Part shown: one piece after another, positions 1 to 11,500 of the stretch
How the letters are laid out: each line of letters opens with the position of its first letter
Position numbering within the stretch: the first letter of the stretch is position 1
NCBI RefSeq assembly: GCF_000003605.2
Contig: NW_003135845.1
Span: forward strand, 21,336-66,869
Direction of reading: 5' to 3'
Length of the DNA stretch: 45,534 nt
Source: Saccoglossus kowalevskii
Taxonomy: Eukaryota > Hemichordata > Enteropneusta > Harrimaniidae
Translations under genes and position numbers: made by a program
The notes under the pieces: generated by a model
What the model saw: the letters and a program-made list of their open reading frames with translations, nothing else
Told to the model about the DNA's origin: nothing
The model's database searches: none

Positions 1-455
1 CAAAAAACAATTATTGCATTTCAATAAGACTTGGTACATAAGTGCCTAGGAACAATGCTAAAGACTTGTTTTAGCTTGAAATTTGAGCATACTAATTGCA
101 TATTATGCGTAATCATCACATATCATTGAAGTTTGGTTTATAGATGCTCTTGGGTAATCCACAGACGTGATTAGTTTAATGTTGAAAAACATGCATATTT
201 AAATTGAACTTGTGGTAAAGGTGCATGTTCTGGAATAAATTAATTAGACTGAAAACCACAGATGTAAAATCAAATTTATTTTCTGTGAGTAGTATAAACT
301 TCAATAATGGTGATCACATTGTTTTTACACCGTGCATCTAAAATATCAGACAAATATCAGTTGCCAAGCTTCTTGTTTTAAAGGCTAATTAATTTTTAGT
401 GTCTCCAATATAGCACACAGGAGATCTTTCTAAGCTTTCTTTGATTTGTTTTTAG
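1..455 (+). repeat. Repeat family A, right part (truncated by window start)
   Basis: It shares the motifs aaacttggtacata, ctaattgcatatta and the terminal agcacacaggag...ttctaagctttctttgat with copies at 21410-22570 and 29811-30916. The internal units of about 145 bp are strongly decayed. No coding potential. Confidence 0.6.
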
Positions 456-1739
456 AAGTAGGAACCAAACATGAATAACACACAGTATGGATAAATCCTG
501 CTGTCAACTGCAAAATATTGTTTTGGACATGTATTTCTACATGGTTTTTGATATGTATGTACAACGTAATTATTAAGCAGATTCTCATAATTTTAAAATT
601 CTGATCACATGCACATGCTTACCTCATAGTCTACACATGTTTATTTAATGCTTAATATTATGTATATTCTAAATAGTCTTCAGGCATGCCAGTTTGGTAA
701 TGAATATAACATATTTATTTGTTTCCATACATGTAACTGATAGTAAGTGGTCATGATGATATTGTGTCACTTGCTACAGCAGTACATGTTTATAATATAA
801 GTAAAGAGTATGAAACTCCACTCAGTTACGATCACATACTTTATTAAAAAGTAGTTTAGTACAATTCAAAAAAAAATATGGGCTTTACAGTGGGAATCAG
901 TGGTGGAGATGACATCATAGCGAATTGAACCAAAGTGTCACCAGGGTGTGTCTATTGCCAAATCAAGTAAATATTTGAATGATGCAATTGATGCTTTACA
1001 TGTACTTCAATATACCCCTAGCTGCCTCTGCCTTCTCTACTTCACTGCCGAAAAATAGTCTCCAGAACATTTGATATACAATTTCTGTTCCGCCCACTAT
1101 GAATTTGCATACCTCTGGCCTTTTAAAAAAACTTCTAATCATGTAAGACATGTCAGTACAAAAGGTCACCCACTTCAATACATAATAAATTTACATGCCC
1201 ATATTTGTCAACTGGCGATAGGTGATTCAAACGCCATAGAATCATGTAGGTGTTTGACACTGCATTTCAGATATTTGATACTACATTGACATTTTTTTAA
1301 AGTACTCATACTTGATCAGTGCACTGTAAACCATTTTTTTTCATGTTATTTGACATACTCGGTATGTGCACTGTTTTGGTATTTCACCCTCTTCCTTTGT
1401 AAATACATTTCTTGAATATTGTAAAGACCAAGTTTGCTACATGAAGATTAGTTTGAACGGAAACTGTGTCACTTTCAATGACTTTCGTTTAAATGTAGTA
1501 TACAGCTTTACAGTACTCAAAGCATGTAACTATGGCATTATATGCTTTTAGAAACCTACCGTAATATATAGGAGAATGTGATCTTATACTTTTATTATTT
1601 GCTTAAAATTAGGTTGTGGAAGTTACTGTGAACCTCCAAAAAAATTGTTTTGCAGGATTGGCCATTTCTTGCTGATCATTCATTGTATGTTTTTTTATGT
1701 TGGAATTTGTATTCCCTTCGTACATGTATTCCTGGAGGT
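456..1739. other. AT-rich sequence with no recognised gene
   Basis: I looked for upstream RLR exons here (a CARD or other death-fold domain, or phase-1 donors after a long open frame) and found nothing I can support. Short ORFs such as 1071-1289 and 1366-1551 have no recognisable domain and no neighbouring splice signals that would tie them to the gene. Confidence 0.5.
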
Positions 1740-1745
1740 ATAGTC

Positions 1746-1883
1746 CAGGGATTGCGTTAACCCCGTATTTTGCTCCCCTGGCTCCAATTATTGAAGAGGG
1801 ACCCAGTTTTTCAGGATAACATTTCTATTTCTTAAAATTTTGTAAGTGGGACTCGTCTTTCCGAGACACTAGCGCAAACCCTG
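1746..1883. mobile_element. hAT-like MITE, 138 bp
   Basis: The ends are inverted: CAGGGATTGCGTTA on the left and TAGCGCAAACCCTG on the right, differing at two positions. Both sides are flanked by ATAGTC (1740-1745 and 1884-1889), a likely target-site duplication. CAGGG...CCCTG termini suit hAT-type non-autonomous elements, although those usually make 8-bp duplications. A one-sided relative (CAGGGATTGCACC) lies near 2628. Confidence 0.65.
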
Positions 1884-1889
1884 ATAGTC

Positions 1890-2303
1890 GATCAAATCTT
1901 TTGAGACTCATTATCATGGATGCGTCCATTATCTTGTAGCCATGAATAAAAATCAGAGACGTTATTTTTTAGCCCATTTTGCGGTGAACGGATGTTGATT
2001 TTTGTTTGTCAATGGTCAGTATTTAGTTAAAAATTAGTTTCCGTAAAAAAACAATTGTGCCAAATTGTGCATTGATAACTAGTGAATGCTTCAATTAGTA
2101 TGAAAATTAAATTAAATTAAATTCAAGTCTATCAAGGTACTGCCGAGTGTTTACCAACAAAAAGGTTTTTTAAAATAAATAGAAATTAAACACCAAATGC
2201 ATCACACGCTAGATTTGGACCACTTGATAAATAAAAAATGCAATATAATGATATGTAATCAGATATTTTTTTTCTTCTCCCCCTTGTCGTTATGTTAAAT
2301 CAG
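1890..2303. other. Unrecognised sequence just upstream of first visible RLR exon
   Basis: AT-rich, with a short ATTAAATTAAATTAAATT microrepeat near 2107. It ends in a pyrimidine-rich tract (ttttttttcttctcccccttg, about 2267-2287) that serves as the acceptor region of the exon at 2304. No promoter or gene seen. Confidence 0.45.
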
Positions 2304-2507
2304 GTGAAGATGGTGATGGACATTTAAAAGGCAAGAAAGCAGAATCCGACACTGCAACTCATACCGTCAGCTTTAGTTCAGAAGGAGAAAACAAAGACTT
2401 GGAAAGTGAATATGTGAATGATGATGTATTGGATGGTAATGGTGATATACACAATAATGATGATGGTGATAATAATGTTATTGAGAAGTATGATAAAGAG
2501 GGCACAG
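2304..2507 (+). CDS. IFIH1-like: RLR exon a: acidic interdomain linker
   Basis: Open exon between a cag acceptor and an ACAG/gtatag donor, phase 1 at both ends, giving 67 complete codons. The peptide is low-complexity and acidic, rich in Asp, Asn and Glu (for example NDDGDNN). It fits the flexible linker between N-terminal death-fold domains and the helicase. There is no conserved motif, so the call rests on phase agreement, splice sites and position before the helicase exon. Being multiple-of-three and symmetric, it could be a cassette exon. Confidence 0.7.
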
Positions 2508-5500
2508 GTATAGATTTTCTATGTTATAGTCATGATACTGTTACAACACTGTGTACAACCTTTAACATGATTAATTATCAAAGGCAATAGTGCAATCAGT
2601 TGGTTCTTTCAAAACCTACTGTCAATCCCAGGGATTGCACCAGGGAATCATGTGACACGTTTGTTATTTACACCATTAATCTGTCACTTGTTTGCCATTT
2701 TAATCCACAGTAAACTGTCGTTGTATACCGCATAGCTATAAAATTAAATAATTTGACTATAGTTTAACTTCACATGTGATTGATTTGAAATGTTATCTTC
2801 ACCATACAAATATTTATCTCATTTTCTCAAGTATTCTGTTCTACAGTTTTACTAGAAAATATAACTCAAATTAAAAAAAAACATTTGTCATTGATATTAA
2901 AATGTGTGATCAAAGAAGTTTAAGCTGTGTAATCATTTGAATGATTCAACATGTAATTTGTTACAGAAAAATGTGGAGCTACAAAAAAAACTGGTAAAGA
3001 TGGATTCAATAATGAAACATCCTCTGATGCAATGACTGTAAAACTGCGCAAATATCAACACGAATTGGTACAACCGGCCCTGGAAGGCAGAAACACAATC
3101 ATTTGTGCACCTACAGGTTGTGGAAAAACAATCACAGCATTATACATTATGAAGCGCCATCTAGAGAAAAAATTCACAGGTACTTTTATTTTTACTGTAA
3201 CCACTTTTCTGCAGTCATTGAAAATCAAAAGGAATGTTATGCAAAAGAATGAGCATAACACAACAGTCCATATGTACCTTACTGTTCCCTGTCACCTATC
3301 ACAAAACAGACGCATATTTTTCAAAATACCTTTAATCATTACCTGTGGAAATGTCCAAAATTAACAAAGAATAATTAATGGGAATAATTCATTGCATTCA
3401 AAGACTTGATTTGTATTATATTCTCACCAGCTGTTCTATCAGGACGAGTACCGCAAAAACTAGAAATATTCAACCATCTAATTATTTACCAAATTTGCCT
3501 AATTTATTGTTTTCTAAAACTTCAACCAATCACAAAATTGTGCTATTTTTAGTTCTCTGATAATTTGGTTCATTTCATCTTTTTGAACTAAAGGTTTGAC
3601 TTTGACTTGGAACACAAAAACAGTTGCTCTGACATATTTAGTGTTAGGGACACTGGAAAAATCACAACATCACACAAACAATCTTCTACTACAGTGGCAG
3701 ACCGGTACACACAAAACAACATTTCCAAAGTTCTAAAAGCATTGCTCATTTTTCAGTCAAGTTTTGATACAAAAAATGTTATTTCTTTTATTTTCTATAA
3801 AATATATGCAAACTTTAAGTTAGTTTATTTGTGAAAGAAGGTTTTAGAAAACTTGATCGATTCCAACAAATGCTGAAATCTACCATGTTTTCTTGAACCT
3901 GAATTGACCTAGTTTTTTGACCAAATAGGTCATTAATGCCATTAAACAATCAGAAAACCGCATGATACTGCCATCAATTTCTGGAATCTTAGCACACCTT
4001 TGGAATTTCAGAAGTAAATTTCAATATTATCAAAATTGTTTTGCTGCATCTTTTAAAAAGGTGCACGTGATTAGCACTTTTTAAAAAGTAAAACGAATTT
4101 GTATTGCTCACTAATTACAAGCAGTTATATCAATATTGTAATGAATTCAATAGAAAAGTTTTATGTTAAGTGCACATTTCATTTTTACCTTGTCCGTATC
4201 ATCAAAGATTACAACCTAGAAAATATGCCATATACGAGTGGTAAAAACGGCATATGCGAGTGGTAAAATGTATGATTTGCGAGTGGCAAAAAAGGCCTAT
4301 GCGAGGGGTCAAATGTGTTGTTTACGAGTGGTAAAACAAAGGCCAGGAAAACGGGTGTATGCGAGGGGTGAAATGAGTCATTTGTGAGTGGTAAACAGTA
4401 TCCGTTAGAATGCGTACGGGACCTCGGTACTACAGGAATGTCAGTTTGGATTCGTTTGTGTATAATAACGTACGTTCAAATGCGTTTTATCATGATGGTA
4501 AAATCAAATATTTACCATGATTAGGAAATGGTGTGTACATGGTTGGTTAAGATTGGCATTATGCTGTTAAAGCTTTTACTTTAGATGCGATTCATATATA
4601 AAAATAATGGTAGCAAATAGGTGTCAACGCGATCTAGTAGCCTAGATGTCAACCGGCGCACGCCACCCGGTACTCAACATTACAGTCGGCCAGTGTACGC
4701 GGATAACATTGTGAAGGTCGCAAAAAAATGAAGCCTGAACTACTCTTTCCATGTAGTGCTTTTTATTCATTTGAGTGTTTATATCAAAACATAGAATCGA
4801 TGTTTGCTTTTCACACTGCACAGCAAACATGACAGCACAATCATTTGATAAACGTCCATGAAGGTGTCTTCATGCATGAAACAGCCATCACACTCCACAT
4901 TAACATGCGAAATGTTTTCTTTGTTTCGGTAAAATTAGTATGAACCCGTGGTCTGCGTTAAAGAATCATAGAATTATAATTGTAGTCAGTAAAAACGGGT
5001 GGTCACAGAAGGGTCGCGACTATAAAATAGAATTCTTGTGTCACGCGCCGCCGGTTAAATAAAAACAATGGCAGGTTTCAAAAATAGTCACAAGCCAAAT
5101 GTAAACAAATACACAATTCTAAGATAATACATCGACACGAATTGATAGTATACGTGAAGAAATAAAGTGCATGTTGTGTGATGTCCCTCACACATGGAGT
5201 GTATTTACACACAACCCCGATCAAATTAAATTGAAACAAAGAAGCGTCTGCCGTTGCTTCAGCGGGATAGAGAGATAATATTTACGGGTAAATAGAAGAC
5301 TTAGCTTCAATGCCCCAAACACTTCGACCTAACCACTTTACTTGTATAAGTATGTTTCGTTAAAGAATGGACATGTTAGCGTTGTAATAATTATAGAAAT
5401 ACAGTTATCATCAGTACCGATAGACTCGCTGAACAGGACTCACACGCGAGCCAATGAAAACAATGGCTGGATTAAAAAAAATTCAGGATTAAAGTAAAAA

Positions 5501-8500
5501 ATTAAATGTTAATTTCGTGGTATTTCAACAGTTATGTAATGAAGTAGGCCCTCCGCAAAATCCCCCTATATAATGCTGCAGTGTAACGTTGATTCTGTCG
5601 ACTAATGGGAATGCACGTTTCTACTTCGACCAAGAACGTGCGCCGTTGACTTGAGGAAAGCACGACCTGTGTGTTTGATTAAACCATAGACCTTAGAATG
5701 ATTAAACGTTGATGTTTTAATAATTTTATTAACACTTACACATTCCCCGGAGGGATCTGCAATGGTTACAAAAGTTTAAGAAGGAATAAAAGGTTACAAA
5801 AAAGTAAATAGATAAAATAAAACAAACTAACCTAATACATTACAGAGAATAAAAAATATTAAGATTAAATTATGATACCACAATAGATAGAAAACAAAAT
5901 GCAAAACTTAGATTGTGAAAGAAGATTGTCACTTGGGTTGCTGTCTTATTTCAAAACACTTCTTTAGGTACCTTGCTACAGGGAGTGTTAGACCACTGTT
6001 GTTTAGCAAGGCTATGAATTGTGTCCTTGGTGGCAAATTTTTAAAGTTTTGGATTTTGGTTTTTTGCCATTTCGAATAGGACATTTCTTTCGGGGTATAT
6101 CTTTGGCATGACATCATTAGGTGATACTCATCTTCTACTTCGTTTTGATCACAAAGGTTGCATAATATATTACCAAGGGGTATTCCTTTTTTTCAAGTAA
6201 TGGTCACTGAGGCGGAATTTAGTTAAATTTTCGCGCATTTCAATATTTTGCAGGGTAACAAGGTAGGTTTCAAAAGCAAAATTGTTTTTTAACTCTCTGT
6301 ATGTTCTTAATTTATTTTTTTCATTTTGTTTTGATTGATTGTCGCTATGTAATTCACTTTTCCAAGTTGATATGAATGATGTTTGTATATTTTTGTTAAT
6401 TTGTCCTAATTGCCTTGCTGTTATAATTTCATCTCTTTCGACCAGGTTAGACTGGTTGATGTTATTCAAAAGAGAATCTATATTGGTGTACCATTTACTA
6501 TTAATTTCTTTATTTTCTTGGAAAGCTAGTTTTAATAATGGATTTGACGAGTTCTTTACACGATTAAAATAGTTGGGTAACGTCCAAGTTCACCGTATAA
6601 ACCCATTGTTGTGGTGTTTTTGAATGTCCCCAGGAGAAAACGAAGATAATTTATATGTTCATCTTCAATGTTAGTGTAATTTCATCTCCCCATACATCAC
6701 TACCATATGTGAGAATAGTTGCGTTCATGTACAAGGACTGTTGTTCATGGGAGGACAGAACCAAGCGAGGCGTTTTTTTTTAAGATTAGATATTTATCAG
6801 TACTTCGAGATATTTATCAGTACCTTCAAATATTTTAGCGGAGTCAAATCCACAATAAACACGTTGTCAGCTTTTCAATCGCTCGCTTTTGTGACCGCTT
6901 GTTGAATTTGACCGGACAATTTCCGCTTTATTTTCGACCGTGCAAACCCGGAAATATCACAACCCGCTCGCTTGCATTTAAAATTCGGACTACTAACAAT
7001 TTTTAGGTTTTGATAGATGTTGAACAACCGTCAAAAGTTCGAATACTTTTTGTTTTATAACTATCTATAATTATATGCACGCAATCTGATCCTTTGACTT
7101 AGATTTGGCTGGGATTGAATATTTTATTTTAAACAATATTTTGACGTAACGCACTGCTACAAAATGTATTTCAACAGAAGTACGATATGGTTGTCTGGGT
7201 TTCTTTTCCTGATTGCGCCGAGTCTTTGCGATTTGTATAATTATTGTTGTTTTCCCCCAAGGAGAAGACAAGCCGAAGGACCATGAAGCTAAATAGAAGT
7301 CCCACGCATGGACTGAGTGAAAGAAAATATTTCTAAGGCTAAAATAAAACCCAATATTACACTTCTTTGTGTATTTGTCAACTGTGCATATATTTGATAT
7401 GACAGTATGTTCGTAAATATCTAGAAAAATCTCGTTTTTCGTTAATAATTTCATTTGTTTGGAATGTCTACCGATCGTGTCCCAATAATTTGTTTGGAAT
7501 ATAGATCCCCGTTGGTTTCTTCAAACGGTCCCGACGTCCGTCATTCAACACAAGCAGCATTAATTTATCATAATTATCAAAACTACAACAGAGCTAGAGT
7601 TGTCACAGTGAAACAGCCTCCTTAAAATCGGTGCAACTTCAACTATCCATTTCTCATCTTGGAATAAAAAAACAATATAAATGAATCGCCCCTAAAGTAA
7701 AAGCTTAAACTGCATCATGCCAATCTTACAACCATGTACACATCATTTTCTAACCATGGTAAATATTTGATTTTTACTATGATAAAACGCATTTGAACGT
7801 ACGTTATTATACACAAGCAAATCCAGCCGTTGATCAAACTGACATTCCTGTAGTACCGAGGTCCCGTACGCATTCTAATGGATAATGTTTACCACTCACA
7901 AATGACTCATTTCACCCCTTCGCATACACCCGTTTTCCTGGTCTTTGTTTGCTCACTCTTTTCGAAACACCTGACATCACTTGGTTTGTGCCTTGAGTTC
8001 CATGTATCTCTCTCACCGATTTGACAGTGTGTTGTTTGTTTTGTTTGTGTGTCCCCTGTTTGTTCGGATTTGTAAATATTGCCTTTTGACATTGATTGTT
8101 TGGATTATAGTTGGGTATTGTTGCTTGGATTTTTACCACTCGCAAACAACACATTTGATCCCTCGCATAGGCCTTTTTTCCACTCGCGAATGATACATTT
8201 TACCACTCGCATATGCCGTTTTTACCACTCGCATATGGCCTATTTTGCTACTTGCGACTCGCAAATTGGTACTCGCATATGGCATATTTTCTAGGTCGTA
8301 CATAGCTCAAAGGAAAGGAAAGGGTATATTAAAGGGAAAATATCTGTCGTTGCTGTTGTTGTTGTTAATAATTGTCAACGTGTACCCAATAACTTTATTA
8401 ATCCTATTCGAAACTGTATCAAACTTGGTCACCTAATTCATCAGTATAAAATCATGTTCTGTGTTCTGTGTGAAAATATCATGCAAAAATTTAGAAAGTA

Positions 8501-11500
8501 GTAGTCAAAATCTGATAACAAATTTTGACTGTTTCTACTTGACTGATTACTGGTGATACACATTCAAAGATCACTGGTCCCAGTGGGGATATGCATTGCT
8601 GTACTGTAAAGTGAATCATTTATCTTGTAGTCAGTATCTCTTGAATCCCATGGAAATACTAGACTGGATTTCAATGTCAACTCATGGAGAGAATTGTTGC
8701 AAACATACCAATAAAATACATAAACTATCTTAATAGAAAACAAGTTGTCAAATAATCGATATAAGCACTTCTTTGAATAACCCTTTGGGTGCCAAATTTG
8801 TTATCAAGATCTGAAGCCGATAGAAAATTATGTTAGTTATCAAAACAAAAATGAGGTTGCATCCGCGTTTTGAAATGAAAATTGTACTCAAAAACATGTA
8901 TTCTAGGTTAGAGTTAAAATTAATTAATTAATGTAGATTAATTACCATGTTTGTATAAATTGACAAGTTTTGTGTTATCTCAATAGCTACTTACCAGATT
9001 TAAATTAAACTTGATGCAAATGTAGAGATTGGTTAATTTTCCCTATTTCTAATTCATATGCTTTCAATACCCTTAACACAAGAAGATTCTTGCTAAGCTT
9101 CCTTTGATTCAATTATAATATTGGTGAATGAATTATTTGAGTTTCAATTTTATTTTATTTAAATTTTCATTTTCAAAACAGGTCAGAGACCAAATAAGAT
9201 TGTGTTTCTAGTGAATCAACGTCCCTTGGTGGAACAGCAAGGAGGTGTGTTTCGAGACTACTTGGAACCATTGAAATACAATGTGATGCAGCTGACTGGA
9301 GATACTTTTACCATTCCCCTAGAAGAGGTAGTCAGAATGGATTACCATATAATTGTGTTGACGGCTCAAGTATTGGAAAATGCATTGAGGGATAAAGTAT
9401 TATCCTCATTGTCTGTGTTTACTATGTTAGTATTTGATGAGTGCCACCACACACAGGTGAGAAATACAGAATAAATTACCACCAAACTGTGATGTACATT
9501 ACATCGCCCATTGCAATTGCATCGCCTATGTCATATTTATTATCATTTGTTCCTGAGAAATTGATAAGATATTGATAGAGCCTGAGCATTGGGTTGACCT
9601 TTAACAGAGTTATTCATTTAGTGACACAATCTTCAATTCCCTATTTTTGGTGAATATTTTTTACTGAATGTTTTTTTAATATTTGGTAAAAATTGCTATT
9701 TTTGACTTCTTCTTGAAAACTATCATCTTTACTGCTTTGATACTTGACATGAAGGTTCTTTGGGTAGACCTCTGTCAAATTTGTTCATTTTCTGGCAATA
9801 TCTTTTGGCAAAAACAGTTGATCAACAGGCCAATTGTTGTAGTTTCTGTTTGTGATAGATGCGAATTTTACAAAAACCTCTCACTCGAATCTGAATCTCA
9901 AGGAGATTCTTATCGGATAACTATATCAGTTTTAATTTTCTCTAATTTGCATACAAATATCTGATTATTCAGGATTCTCACAGTTTTCTCTCTAATTTGC
10001 ATACAGATCTGATCAGAATCACAATGAGATTCTTGATGGAATTTACACCCTCTGTCCCTCACAAATATACTGACTACAAATTCTTCCTGGAGCAGAATCA
10101 AAAGCCATTATTTTGTAATACTGATAAACAGTAAGATACACAGATTCTGCAATATTCTGATCAGAGTTTCTCATGAGCAAGAATCTGAGCAAAAAATGTT
10201 ATGCTAGAAGCTAGCAAGAGAAAATCATACTTATGCTTGCTTCAGTCGCAATTGAAAAAGTAAATAAACAACAAAATTGTCATCATTTTTTTTTTAAATT
10301 TCATTGAAAAAGAAAAAAGAACCGTACAACAACATCATGGCAAGGTACAGAGATATGAAGTTGGACAAGCCTGAAGCTCCAAGACCCCAGGTAAGCTAAC
10401 GTTGTCTGGTACTATAGTGGTATATATCTAACGAAAAAAACATTCTCCAATGGTCTATTGATATATCTTTTAGGGGAAGTCTCATACTTTCGAGGGCATT
10501 CAGTTTGTTAACAATTATGCACAGAGTTTGGAATTGGATAGTGGGGTCCTTAGAAAACTCACAGGCTTAATAACAATGTGATAGGAGCACATGTGAAAAT
10601 ATAACCATTTTATGACATGTATACTCCATTTCAAATTGAAGTTTTAAAACTGTCTTTGACCATTTATAATTTATTATTAAGATTTAGGCATGCATTGTTT
10701 CTATGACCTCTTTGAAAATCATTGTATGTCATGCACGTAAGCAATCATTGTATGTCATGCAGGTAAGCAATCATTGTATGTCATGCAAGTGAGCAATCAT
10801 TGTATGTCATGCAGGTAAGCAATCATTGTATGTCATGCAGGTAAGCAAGCAATGTATGTCATGCAGGTAAGCAATCATTGTATGTCATGCAGGTAAGCAA
10901 TCATTGTATGTCATGCAGGTGAGCAATCATTGTATTTCATGCAGGTAAGCAATCATTGTATGTCATGCAGGTAAGCACTCATTGTATGTCATGCAGGTAA
11001 GCAATCATTGTATGTCATGCAGGTGAGCAATCGTTGTATGTCATGCAGGTAGGCAATCTTTGTATGTCATGCTGGTAGGCAATCATTGTATGTCATACAA
11101 GTAGGCAATCTTTGTATGTCATGCTGGTAGGCAATCTTTGTATGTTATGCTGGTAGGCAATCATTGTATGTCATGCAGGTAAGCAAGCAGTGTATGTCAT
11201 GCAGGTGAGCAATCATTGTCTGTCATGCAGGTAGGCAATCTTTGTATGTTATGCTGGTAGGCAATCATTGTATGTCATGCAGGTAAGCAAGCAGTGTATG
11301 TCATGCAGGTGAGCAATCATTGTATGTCATGCAGGTGAGCAATCATTGTCTGTCATGCAGGTAAGCAGTCATTGTATGTCATGCAGGTAGGCAATCATTG
11401 TATGTCATGCATGTAAGCAATCATTGTATGTCATACAGGTACGCAATCATTGTATGTCATGCAGGTTGGCAATCGTTGTATGTCATGCAGGTAAGCAATC

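Larger units (their letters stand above)
4210..8300. mobile_element. Foldback-type transposon with about 400-bp inverted arms
   Basis: The left arm 4210-4600 is repeated inverted at 7676-8300 with roughly 90% identity by eye. Tips are TACAACCTAGAAAA and, inverted, TACGACCTAGAAAA. The outer half of each arm is built of direct subrepeats around GCGAGTGGTAAAA, the hallmark architecture of foldback elements. The right arm has an extra ~185 bases (7949-8132) absent from the left. It sits inside a family C repeat (left flank atcatcaaaga, right flank catagctcaaagg; imperfect target duplication). No transposase is seen, and the interior holds a non-LTR fragment. Non-autonomous and old. Confidence 0.85.

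Noticed and set aside
1-2303. N-terminal RLR exons (CARD or death-fold)
   Set aside because: No open frame shows a six-helix death-fold pattern with compatible phase-1 donor, so nothing is annotated.
3180-3364. Extension of the motif I exon to the stop at 3362
   Set aside because: The peptide after FTG has no helicase similarity, and a GT donor at 3180 joins in phase to the motif Ia exon at 9182.
7071-7454. A 127-codon minus-strand ORF as a transposase of the foldback element
   Set aside because: There is no DDE/DDD or zinc-finger motif, and the length is far too short for a transposase.
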